Source: Sphingomonadales bacterium (lineage in GTDB: Bacteria; Pseudomonadota; Alphaproteobacteria; Sphingomonadales; Sphingomonadaceae). Taken from it: a DNA stretch of 6,797 nt. The notes below the pieces were generated by a model. It made no database searches, had not been told where the DNA came from, and worked only from the letters and a program-made list of their open reading frames with translations. Shown here piece after piece: positions 1 to 5,373 of the stretch. Positions within the stretch are counted from its first letter, which is position 1, and the number at the start of each line of letters is the position of its first letter. The stretch covers positions 1 to 6,797 of the forward strand of contig JAGPVK010000074.1 in NCBI GenBank assembly GCA_018067055.1, given 5' to 3'. The translations under genes and the position numbers were made by a program.

Positions 1-279
1 CGGAGATGCTGTTGGAGACATTCGAGAACATATTGATTTCCTTTCGACTTGAACCTGTTTTTCGCATCATTGCGAAGATGCCTGATACACTGCATGGGCC
101 GTGCCAGTTTACACTTATCCTTTTATTTCAATCGGTTGACAAGACAAACCATTGTGACTTGAATGACGTAAAACTGATTATTGGTGATATTCCCCAAACA
201 TTAGCTTTCTTACTTCGCAAGCCAGACGGAATAAATATACGGTACCGAATTTGCTTCTCTTCGCGGATAGCGAAAGCTA
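1..279. other. AT-rich non-coding lead upstream of recF
   Basis: This stretch is clearly more AT-rich than the genes that follow. An open frame on the + strand (6-293) would encode 95 residues, but it has no recognisable domain and overlaps the recF start out of frame, so I do not call it a gene. A short hairpin is visible (TTCGCA 61-66 with TGCGAA 71-76). It competes with a second pairing (GCATC 64-68 with GATGC 77-81) and no T-run follows on either strand, so it is not a terminator. The best functional signal here is the candidate promoter at 136-164. Confidence 0.6.
136..164 (+). promoter_or_regulatory. Candidate sigma70-type promoter for recF
   Basis: A perfect TTGACA hexamer lies at 136-141. 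After a 17-base spacer comes TTGAAT at 159-164, which matches TATAAT at four of six positions. Transcription would start near 171, leaving a leader of roughly 110 bases before recF. The -10 match is modest, so the call rests mainly on the perfect -35, the ideal spacing and the AT-rich setting. Confidence 0.45.
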
Positions 280-1368
280 GTGACCGACCCTAAGATGCCC
301 CTATCCCAACTCACTCTGCACAATTTTCGCAACTATCCCGAGTTGCGCTTGAACGCCGTGCCCGGGTTCATGGTTTTCAGCGGCGCCAATGGAGCAGGCA
401 AGACCAATATTCTGGAAGCGGTATCCCTGCTGGCACCGGGACGCGGACTGCGACGCGCGGCACTCCGCGACATCGCCTATCAGAATGGCCCCGGTGATTT
501 CGCTGTCGCCGCGCAACTGGGCGATGTTCATCTGGGCAGCGGGACCAGCATGGAGGCACCGGAACGGCGCAAGACCCGGATCAACGAGGCAGCGGTTCCA
601 ACCAATGATCTGGCTGAATGGCTTTCAATATTATGGCTGACACCGGCGATGGATCGGTTGTTTACAGAGGGCGCGTCGGGGCGCCGGAATTTTCTCGACC
701 GGCTGGTCACCGCACTGGAGCCTTCCCATGCAGGAAACTGCGCCCGCTACGAAGCTGCGCGGCGCGAACGCAATCGACTTCTCGCCGACGCTTATCCAGC
801 GAACCACAGCTGGATGGAAGGTCTGGATGTGCAATTGGCGCGGTTTGGCTCGTTGGTCGCAGAAGCCCGCGACCGAATGGTTTCCGCGTTGAACCAGGGA
901 CTGCAACAATCCGATAGCAGGATATTCGCAACACCGGCCATGCAACTCGCGGACGACGAGTTGCATAGCGAACATCAGCTTCATCAGATGCTTCAGCACT
1001 ATCGCCCCGCCGACCGTGCAGCGGGCCGCACCATAAGAGGCCCCCATCGAACGGACCTCCTTGTCATGCATTCGGCGAAACAACAGCCGGCGGAAAAATG
1101 CTCGACCGGCGAACAGAAAGCGTTGCTGTTCTCGATCATTCTGGCCCATGCGGATCTGATTGCCGAGCGGCGCAACAGTCGGCCAATATTGCTGCTCGAT
1201 GAAGTCGCTGCGCATCTCGATCCGCAGCGTCGGGCAGCCCTTTTCGACAAATTGGCGGAACGCGGAGGGCAGGTCTGGCTTACTGGTACTGAGCCGGAAT
1301 TGTTCAGGGAAATTCCGGATAGCGCGCTGCATTTTGAAGTCGCAGACGGAACCGTCCGCCAAAGATAG
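280..1368 (+). CDS. recF: RecF, DNA replication/repair SMC-like ATPase
   Basis: RecF is a cytoplasmic ABC/SMC-type ATPase. With RecO and RecR it loads RecA at single-strand gaps and stalled forks. The protein reads as 362 residues, the usual family length. The N-terminal beta strand with the family-typical LHNFRNYPEL is at residues 13-22, Walker A GANGAGKT at 35-42, RGPHRTD (family form GPHRxD) at 253-259, the ABC signature CSTGEQK at 274-280, and Walker B with D-loop ILLLDEVAAHLD at 303-314. A TGTE segment near 335-338 sits where the family has its switch region. All ATPase elements are intact. The start is uncertain: GTG at 280 gives five extra residues, while ATG at 295 gives a start (MPLSQLTLHNFRNY) that fits homologs well. 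Neither has a strong Shine-Dalgarno. dnaA, dnaN and gyrB, frequent neighbours of recF, are not in this window. Confidence 0.95.
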   Translation: MTDPKMPLSQLTLHNFRNYPELRLNAVPGFMVFSGANGAGKTNILEAVSLLAPGRGLRRAALRDIAYQNGPGDFAVAAQLGDVHLGSGTSMEAPERRKTRINEAAVPTNDLAEWLSILWLTPAMDRLFTEGASGRRNFLDRLVTALEPSHAGNCARYEAARRERNRLLADAYPANHSWMEGLDVQLARFGSLVAEARDRMVSALNQGLQQSDSRIFATPAMQLADDELHSEHQLHQMLQHYRPADRAAGRTIRGPHRTDLLVMHSAKQQPAEKCSTGEQKALLFSIILAHADLIAERRNSRPILLLDEVAAHLDPQRRAALFDKLAERGGQVWLTGTEPELFREIPDSALHFEVADGTVRQR

Positions 1369-1442
1369 ATTCACGTTCTTGGTGAAGATGGTTACCGAGT
1401 GATTCATAATGCTCATTAGCGTTACCTTTCCGCCGGACATTT

Positions 1443-2135
1443 ATGCCTGCCCGGATGGATGCAACGTCTCTCAAAAATTCTGCAATTACGCTTCGCAACG
1501 CGATCATTCCGATCCTGCTGGCGCTGCAGGCGGTCCTGATGCCCACACCGGCCAAGGCAGAAGATTATCTGCAATGCGTTCCTTTTGCCCGCGAACTGAG
1601 CGGAATCAGGATTTACGGCGATGCCCATAGCTGGTGGGATCAGGCGGCCGGAGTCTATCAACGCGGTGCAATGCCGGTCGAAGGGGCAGTATTGTCCCTG
1701 CCCAGCCATGGCGCCATGGAGCTTGGCCACGTCGCAGTGGTGCGCAAGATTATCGACAACCGCACGATCCTGATCAGTCATGCCAACTGGTCGCCGATCA
1801 ACGGCCGTCGCGGTCAAATCGAACGCCGTGTCGCAGCGAGAGATGTCTCGGCGGCGAACGACTGGAGTCTGGTCCGAATCTGGTATGCGCCGATCGGTGA
1901 GCTTGGCACTACCGCCTTCCCGGTCAATGGCTTCATCTATCCCGTGCCGCCGTCCAAGAAAGCCAGCCGGCAATGGGCATCGTCCAAGCCGCAGCGCGAT
2001 AACCGGAGTCCCAATCGCTCGCTTTTTGATCGCAATCTGACAGCAGAGCTTGCGCAGGTCGCCGATCAGGAACGCCCCGCTGGCGGTGAATCGAGGGACC
2101 TGATCGGGGAATTGCTGGACAGAGTGGGAAGCTGA
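1443..2135 (+). CDS. Exported CHAP-domain amidase/peptidase
   Basis: CHAP domains are papain-like cysteine hydrolases that cleave amide bonds in peptidoglycan or related peptides. Of the 230 residues, 1-39 form a signal peptide: a polar N-region, the hydrophobic run IIPILLALQAVL at 21-32, and a likely cleavage after AKA at 37-39. The protein would then act in the periplasm. The CHAP core runs from about residue 43 to 150. The likely catalytic cysteine is C45 (LQCVPFAREL), the histidine is H96 (GHVAVV), and N115 in ISHANW is a plausible third residue. The tail from about 170 to 230 is charged, low in hydrophobics and of unknown role. ATG at 1443 is used; ATG at 1455 (M5) is equally possible and keeps the signal peptide. 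Neither has a clear ribosome site. It follows recF by 74 bases and precedes mobA by 37. Physiological substrate is inferred, not shown. Confidence 0.85.
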   Translation: MPARMDATSLKNSAITLRNAIIPILLALQAVLMPTPAKAEDYLQCVPFARELSGIRIYGDAHSWWDQAAGVYQRGAMPVEGAVLSLPSHGAMELGHVAVVRKIIDNRTILISHANWSPINGRRGQIERRVAARDVSAANDWSLVRIWYAPIGELGTTAFPVNGFIYPVPPSKKASRQWASSKPQRDNRSPNRSLFDRNLTAELAQVADQERPAGGESRDLIGELLDRVGS

Positions 2136-2137
2136 GG
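2134..2137 (+). promoter_or_regulatory. Possible ribosome site supporting a TTG start of mobA
   Basis: GAGG at 2134-2137 overlaps the stop codon of the CHAP gene and lies five bases before an in-frame TTG at 2143. This would start MobA ten residues earlier than ATG 2173 and give translational coupling to the CHAP gene. ATG 2173 has no comparable site but gives a better family length. The choice cannot be settled from this sequence. Confidence 0.35.
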
Positions 2138-2172
2138 CCAGATTGAAGCGATGCTTCAACGAAACCTATCGC

Positions 2173-2763
2173 ATGACCAATAGCCCGGCAGCGTGCCTCG
2201 TGATTCTCGCTGGCGGCCAGTCGATCCGCATGGGCACCGACAAGGCAGTGATCCGGTTTGAAGGGCAAAGGCTGATCGATATCCTGATCGGCAGATTTGC
2301 AGGCAAGGCGGATCGCATATTGTTGTCGGCCCAGCAGGATTACGAGACCGGACTGGAGATTATCTGCGACGATCCGGATGCGCCGGGTGGTCCGGTGGGT
2401 GCCATTTTCTCCGTCGCCGCCAGGTTGCAAGCCATGCAGACGGGGATGGAAGCTTTTGTCACGGTCCCTGTCGATGCACCCTTTGCGCCGCCCGACCTGA
2501 TCGAACGACTCTCGGCGAGCGGCGTCTGCGCGGTGGCACAGGATGACGAACGGATTCATCCGACCTTTGGCTATTGGCGCTGCGACGTTGTCAATGCCGT
2601 CCGTGGCACCCATGACCCCGGTGAGCGCGCGCCTTCGCTGCGATGGCTGGCCCGACAATGTGGTGCAGAATCAGTGAGTTGGCCGGACGAAAATTGTTTC
2701 ATCAACCTCAATCGGCCGGCCGATCTGATCACCGCGTCCACATCAAAAAAAGCCGGCGCTTGA
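2173..2763 (+). CDS. mobA: Molybdenum cofactor guanylyltransferase MobA
   Basis: MobA transfers GMP from GTP to molybdopterin-Mo in the cytoplasm, making the guanine dinucleotide cofactor (MGD) used by DMSO-reductase-family enzymes. From ATG 2173 the protein has 196 residues, close to the E. coli protein. Visible motifs are the nucleotide-binding loop LAGGQSIRMGTDKA at 12-25 with the invariant G, R and K, DDPDAPGGPVGAI at 66-78, VPVDAPF at 98-104 (family form CDxPF, so D101 is the expected Mg-binding aspartate), and FINLNRPADL at 176-185 (family form F-x-N-h-N-x-P-x-D-L). The position corresponding to the usual Cys of CDxPF is Val here, which occurs in homologs. The alternative TTG start at 2143 would add ten residues. 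No other molybdopterin gene is in the window, so the gene stands apart from its pathway. Its last codons form the left arm of the terminator. Confidence 0.92.
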   Translation: MTNSPAACLVILAGGQSIRMGTDKAVIRFEGQRLIDILIGRFAGKADRILLSAQQDYETGLEIICDDPDAPGGPVGAIFSVAARLQAMQTGMEAFVTVPVDAPFAPPDLIERLSASGVCAVAQDDERIHPTFGYWRCDVVNAVRGTHDPGERAPSLRWLARQCGAESVSWPDENCFINLNRPADLITASTSKKAGA

Positions 2764-2785
2764 GGGGAAGCACCGGCTTTCTTTT
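2745..2785 (+). terminator. Bidirectional intrinsic terminator at the mobA 3' end
   Basis: The stem pairs AAAGCCGG (2749-2756) with CCGGCTTT (2773-2780). After one C-A mismatch it continues with GCTT (2758-2761) against AAGC (2768-2771), closing a six-base loop. CTTTT follows at 2781-2785 for + strand transcription. On the minus strand the same stem is followed by seven T (complement of 2745-2751), and the 88-residue gene ends about 40 bases before it. The hairpin can therefore end both convergent genes. The left arm encodes the last residues of MobA, and the TGA stop (2761-2763) lies at the edge of the loop. Confidence 0.9.
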
Positions 2786-2802
2786 GCAGTGATGATCACT
2801 GC
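2786..2802. repeat. 17-bp near-perfect palindrome
   Basis: GCAGTGAT (2786-2793) and ATCACTGC (2795-2802) are exact reverse complements around a single G. It lies between the terminator and the 88-residue gene's stop codon. It could be an extra hairpin at the 3' end of the minus transcript or a protein-binding dyad. No T-run follows. Confidence 0.55.
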
Positions 2803-2820
2803 TGCGACTGGTAAAAGCGC

Positions 2821-3087
2821 CTAGTCGAGACGACGGATTTCGGTCTTGGTCAGGCTGGTGACCAGCTTGCCGTCATTTTCCGACAGGGTCGACGCTTCGA
2901 TGCGCCGCACTTTGCCCTTGTAAATGACCAGAACATCACCGGATTCGGTGACCCGGTTGACCTTGGCGACGCTGGCGCCTGTGGCATCATACAGCCGGTC
3001 ATTGCGCTCTGCTTCAGCGGCGGATGCAGCCGAAACGGTGAAGGACAGCGCCGTTGCGGCGAGGATCAGGGAGGATAGTTTACGCAT
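2821..3087 (-). CDS. Small exported protein of unknown function
   Basis: The 88-residue product begins with a clear signal peptide: MRKLSS, then the hydrophobic stretch LILAATALSFTVSAASA, with cleavage likely after residue 23-25. The mature part, about 64 residues, would be periplasmic. It alternates charged and beta-prone segments (SGDVLVIYKGKVRRIEASTL) and reads like a single small beta-rich domain. It has no cysteines, so disulfides or metal thiolate sites are excluded. I recognise the style from sphingomonad hypothetical proteins but cannot name a family. The ATG at 3087 is supported by GGAG (complement of 3095-3098) seven bases upstream. The gene is convergent with mobA and divergent from the M20 gene. 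Periplasmic location is inferred; function is unknown. Confidence 0.85.
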   Translation of the reverse strand: MRKLSSLILAATALSFTVSAASAAEAERNDRLYDATGASVAKVNRVTESGDVLVIYKGKVRRIEASTLSENDGKLVTSLTKTEIRRLD

Positions 3088-3122
3088 GGCTTAACTCCAT
3101 TTGGTTCGAGATTGATTGTCAA

Positions 3123-3150
3123 ACTATGCCTCGCCAACAATAAGTTGCAA
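3123..3150 (-). promoter_or_regulatory. Candidate promoter for the 88-residue gene
   Basis: On the minus strand TTGCAA (3150-3145) is followed after 16 bases by CATAGT (3128-3123). Each matches the sigma70 hexamers at four of six positions, and the gap to the start codon is about 36 bases. The -35 element is itself one of the TTGCA words clustered here. The evidence is positional and weak. Confidence 0.3.
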
Positions 3151-3185
3151 TATGAAATGTTGCACCTGCGAGTTGCATTTTTGCA
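3145..3185. repeat. Cluster of four TTGCA words in a divergent promoter region
   Basis: TTGCA occurs at 3145-3149, 3160-3164, 3173-3177 and 3181-3185, all on the + strand. Two of them extend to the self-complementary TTGCAA (3145-3150 and 3181-3186). A further TGCAA lies at 3246-3250. Such clustering between two divergent genes suggests a regulator site, but no known operator is recognised. Confidence 0.4.
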
Positions 3186-3255
3186 ATTGACCGAAAAACA
3201 GGCGCAAAAGCTTCAAAAGAAGGCGGTTGCTCTCCTATCCCGGTTGTGCAATCGT

Positions 3256-3271
3256 CTAGCGAATATGCTAG
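3256..3271. promoter_or_regulatory. Operator-like inverted repeat before the M20 gene
   Basis: CTAGC (3256-3260) and GCTAG (3267-3271) form a 5-bp dyad around GAATAT, ending six bases before the Shine-Dalgarno of the M20 gene. Its position fits a repressor site or a -10 region. The arms are short, so chance is possible. Confidence 0.3.
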
Positions 3272-3286
3272 TAAAATGAGGTTTTC

Positions 3287-4717
3287 ATGATCCGACATGC
3301 CCTGATCTTCGCCCTCGCAGCGGTTCCTGCGTCCGTTCAAGCCCAGCCAAATGACACGATGGCCGAGATATCGGCCCTGATCGACGCCCGGTCCGGCGAA
3401 GCGGCAAACACCGCGCGGCAGCTTTGGGAATGGGCGGAAGTCGGATATCAGGAACAGAAATCCAGCGACCTGCTGAAGCAGTCGCTCAAAGCCAACGGCT
3501 TCAAAATCAGTTCCGGCGTCGCCGGCATCCCGACCGCTTTCACCGCCGAATTTGGCAAGGGCGGCCCGGTGATCGCGATATTGGCCGAATATGACGCGCT
3601 GCCCGGGATCAACCAGGACGCCGTCGCCACCCGCACCCCGGTCGAGGGCAAGGGTGCCGCCCATGCCTGCGGCCATAACCTGTTCGGTGCCGGATCGGTC
3701 GAAGCCGCCATCGCGATCAGCAAATGGCTCGAAAAGACCGGCACGCCCGGGCGCATCCGTCTCTATGGCACGCCAGCCGAAGAAGGCGGCAGCGGCAAGG
3801 TCTATATGGTCCGCGCCGGCCTGTTCAACGATGTTGATATCGCGCTGCACTGGCATGCCGATGACGAAAATTCCGCCGCCGCCCGCACCACGCTGGCCAA
3901 CCGTTCGGCGAAATTCCGTTTCCACGGGGTTTCCGCCCATGCCGCCGGTGCCCCGGAGAAGGCGCGATCGGCGCTCGACGGCGTCGAAGGCTTCAACATG
4001 ATGGTCAACATGATGCGCGAGCATATCCCGCAGCAATCGCGGATCCATTATGTGATTACCGAAGGCGGCGTCGCGCCCAATGTGGTGCCCGACTTTGCCG
4101 AGGTCTTTTACTATGTCCGCCACCCCGATCCGGCCGAGGTCGATGCGATCTGGACCCGGCTCGAACAGGCGGCGCGCGGCGCGGCGATGGGCACCGGCAC
4201 CAAGGTCGACTGGGAAGTGATCCACGGCAACAACCCGTTGCTGGTCAACGAACCGCTGGCGAAGATGATGGACGCCAAATTGCGCCAGGTCGGCGGCGTC
4301 ACCTATACGCCCGAGGAGCAGAAATTTGCCGAGACCATCTATGCCAGCTTTGACAAGCCCCGCCTGAAACTGGGCAGCCAGGCAGAGGTCCAGCCTTATG
4401 ATGTGACGCTCGGCTATGGCTCGACCGATGTCGGCGATGTTTCTTACGCTACCCCGACCGTCGGCCTGCGCACCGCCACCTGGGTGCCCGGCACCTCGGC
4501 GCACAGCTGGCAGTCTTCTGCCGCGAGCGGCATGTCGATTGGCTTCAAGGGCGTCCAGGTCGCGGCCAAGACGCTGACGCTGGCGGCGATCGAGCTGTAC
4601 ACCAATCCCGAGTTGCGCGCCGAGGCCAGGGCCGAGTTCGACAAGGCGCGCGGGCCGGATTATCAGTATAAGTCGCTGCTCGGCGATCGCGATCCGCCGC
4701 TGGATTACCGAAAATAA
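3287..4717 (+). CDS. Exported M20D-family amidohydrolase, AbgB-like
   Basis: The 476-residue protein belongs to the M20 zinc peptidase superfamily, subfamily D, which holds AbgB (p-aminobenzoyl-glutamate hydrolase subunit B), IAA-amino acid hydrolases and related amidases that cleave N-acyl amino acids or small peptides. Residues 1-19 form a signal peptide ending VQA|QP, which implies a periplasmic enzyme. Catalytic segments are AEYDALPG at 100-107, HACGHN at 126-131 (C128 and H130 as ligands), PAEEGG at 163-168 (E165 and E166 as general base and ligand), HWH at 188-190, the lid dimerisation domain from about 205 to 320 starting with FHGVSAHAAG, GSTDVGDVS at 378-386, and PGTSAHSW at 401-408 with the last ligand H406. 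Length matches AbgB (about 480). TGAGG at 3277-3281 lies five bases before ATG. The partner AbgA and transporter AbgT are absent, and AbgB itself is cytoplasmic, so the substrate is open. Confidence 0.92.
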   Translation: MIRHALIFALAAVPASVQAQPNDTMAEISALIDARSGEAANTARQLWEWAEVGYQEQKSSDLLKQSLKANGFKISSGVAGIPTAFTAEFGKGGPVIAILAEYDALPGINQDAVATRTPVEGKGAAHACGHNLFGAGSVEAAIAISKWLEKTGTPGRIRLYGTPAEEGGSGKVYMVRAGLFNDVDIALHWHADDENSAAARTTLANRSAKFRFHGVSAHAAGAPEKARSALDGVEGFNMMVNMMREHIPQQSRIHYVITEGGVAPNVVPDFAEVFYYVRHPDPAEVDAIWTRLEQAARGAAMGTGTKVDWEVIHGNNPLLVNEPLAKMMDAKLRQVGGVTYTPEEQKFAETIYASFDKPRLKLGSQAEVQPYDVTLGYGSTDVGDVSYATPTVGLRTATWVPGTSAHSWQSSAASGMSIGFKGVQVAAKTLTLAAIELYTNPELRAEARAEFDKARGPDYQYKSLLGDRDPPLDYRK

Positions 4718-4862
4718 AGGGTGCGCAGCGAAGGCAGCTGGTCGGGCAAGACTCGTCGTCATGGCCGGAGTTTAGGTCATGGGGTCGGGTGTAGGACAGC
4801 CTGTTTTGGTTGCCGAGCGTATATTGTCGCGGTCATTTTGATCGGGGCCTATTTCGGACTCG

Positions 4863-4923
4863 CACGAAGACACGAAGCCGCAAAGCGATTGCGCGGCTTC
4901 GTTAAACGCTTCGCGGCTTTGTG
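4863..4923. repeat. Nested inverted and direct repeats built on CGAAGCCGC
   Basis: CACGAAG is repeated at 4863-4869 and 4871-4877. An arm at 4871-4887 (CACGAAGCCGCAAAGCG) pairs with 4907-4923 (CGCTTCGCGGCTTTGTG) at 15 of 17 positions. Inside it, ACGAAGCCGC (4872-4881) also pairs perfectly with GCGGCTTCGT (4893-4902). The inner partner and GCGGCTTTGT (4913-4922) are thus alternative mates for the same left arm, exactly 20 bases apart. No T-run follows directly, so this is not a standard terminator. Confidence 0.7.
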
Positions 4924-5123
4924 GCTTGGTGCGGGCCTTTTTTGGAGCGCGCCGCAAACTTTACAGAAACGTCTGCTTTTGTTTTCCGTAACCTTTGCCC
5001 CAAAGCCGCAGGTTTCCTGACTTTGTTGGACGGCAGCCTAGTGCCTAGTGTGACCTTCCAAATGGCCGCGCAATCCGGTGCGCTTTATCCAAGGGCGCGC
5101 GGCAGGGTCTTCCGCTTATCCAG

Positions 5124-5159
5124 ATTGTCAAAGAGCCTGTCCCGCGCTTGGCGTGGGAC
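5124..5159 (-). promoter_or_regulatory. Hairpin plus boxA-like antitermination motif
   Basis: Read on the minus strand, a hairpin GTCCCACGC-CAA-GCGCGGGAC (5159-5139, one mismatch) is followed two bases later by GCTCTTTGACAAT (5136-5124). This differs at one position from the E. coli rrn boxA core GCTCTTTAACAAT. The order hairpin then boxA is that of boxB-boxA in rRNA leaders. No rRNA gene or protein gene follows on the minus strand within the window, so the function is unproven. Confidence 0.4.
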
Positions 5160-5160
5160 C

Positions 5161-5230
5161 GGTGGGGAAGATAGGCGATTGGGGTGTGTGTAGGAAAGGG
5201 GTTTTCGGGTGGTGAATTTGGGGATTGTTG
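5161..5230 (-). other. C-rich, G-poor stretch resembling a Rho loading site
   Basis: The + strand has 35 G and 2 C in 70 bases, so a minus-strand RNA would have 35 C and 2 G and little structure, the known profile of rut sites. It lies downstream of the 411-residue gene and its intrinsic terminator, where a Rho backup would be placed. Alternatively the five + strand G runs could form a quadruplex with long loops. Confidence 0.4.
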
Positions 5231-5277
5231 CAACTGTCACGGTAATTCCCAACTGTCACGGTAATTCCGGTAATTCC
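5231..5277. repeat. Two perfect tandem 19-bp repeats plus a 9-bp third copy
   Basis: CAACTGTCACGGTAATTCC occurs at 5231-5249 and again, without a gap, at 5250-5268. GGTAATTCC then follows at 5269-5277. The unit resembles the ACTGTC...GGAATTCC class of REP-like intergenic repeats often linked to RAYT (Y1 transposase) genes. No transposase is in the window, so that link is from memory and inference. Confidence 0.75.
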
Positions 5278-5298
5278 GATTGGACCACCAGTGGCGAC

Positions 5299-5330
5299 AA
5301 AAAAGGGTGACCCGGAACACTGGGCCACCC
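5299..5330 (-). terminator. Intrinsic terminator of the 411-residue gene
   Basis: On the minus strand GGGTG-G-CCC pairs with GGG-T-CACCC (arms 5330-5322 and 5313-5305, one internal mismatch) and is followed by six T (complement of 5299-5304). The outer words CGACAA (5295-5300) and TTGTCG (5335-5340) can extend the stem. It begins 26 bases after the stop codon of the gene at 5357-6592. Confidence 0.9.
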
Positions 5331-5349
5331 TGTCTTGTCGGCTCTGCGC

Positions 5350-5373
5350 AACCGGCCTAGCTAAAAGCCGGTT
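5350..5373 (-). repeat. Inverted repeat spanning a stop codon
   Basis: AACCGGC (5350-5356) and GCCGGTT (5367-5373) pair perfectly around a ten-base loop that holds the TAG stop (5357-5359) of the 411-residue gene. No T-run follows. It may protect the 3' end of the mRNA or be incidental. Confidence 0.4.

Larger units (their letters stand above)
4718..5356. other. Long non-coding, repeat- and structure-rich intergenic region
   Basis: No open frame in these 639 bases looks like a real protein: those present are short, lack ribosome sites and have no motif. The part next to the M20 gene (4718-4860) shows nothing I can name, and no intrinsic terminator for that gene is visible in it. From about 4863 onward there are tandem CACGAAG words, nested inverted repeats, a 7-bp tandem CCTAGTG (5037-5050), a hairpin and boxA-like motif on the minus strand, a strongly G-over-C stretch, two tandem 19-bp repeats and a terminator. 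These are listed separately. Confidence 0.7.

Noticed and set aside
6..293. A 95-codon + strand frame before recF
   Set aside because: It is AT-rich, has no motif or ribosome site, and runs through the recF promoter region into the recF start out of frame.
631..2658. Three long minus-strand frames (631-1440, 1422-2159, 1933-2658)
   Set aside because: They are antisense to recF, the CHAP gene and mobA, have no recognisable motif, and overlap one another.
3119..4762. A 547-codon open frame on the minus strand, the longest in the window
   Set aside because: It lies antisense to the M20 gene, which has a signal peptide, ribosome site and all catalytic motifs. The antisense product is Arg/Gly/His-rich with no domain, as expected from codon bias in a GC-rich gene.
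4930..4990. T-rich stretches (4938-4943 and 4976-4985) considered as terminators for the M20 gene
   Set aside because: The only nearby stem before the second is CAGA/TCTG of four pairs, and the first has no convincing GC stem directly before it.
5085..5124. Two DnaA-box-like words (TTATCCAAG 5085-5093, TTATCCAGA 5116-5124), considered as an origin fragment
   Set aside because: They differ from TTATCCACA at two and one positions, there are only two, and no AT-rich unwinding element or dnaA gene is near. The second overlaps the end of the boxA-like motif.
5231..5277. Considered as the start of a CRISPR array
   Set aside because: The units are gapless without spacers, and 19 bp is too short for a CRISPR repeat.
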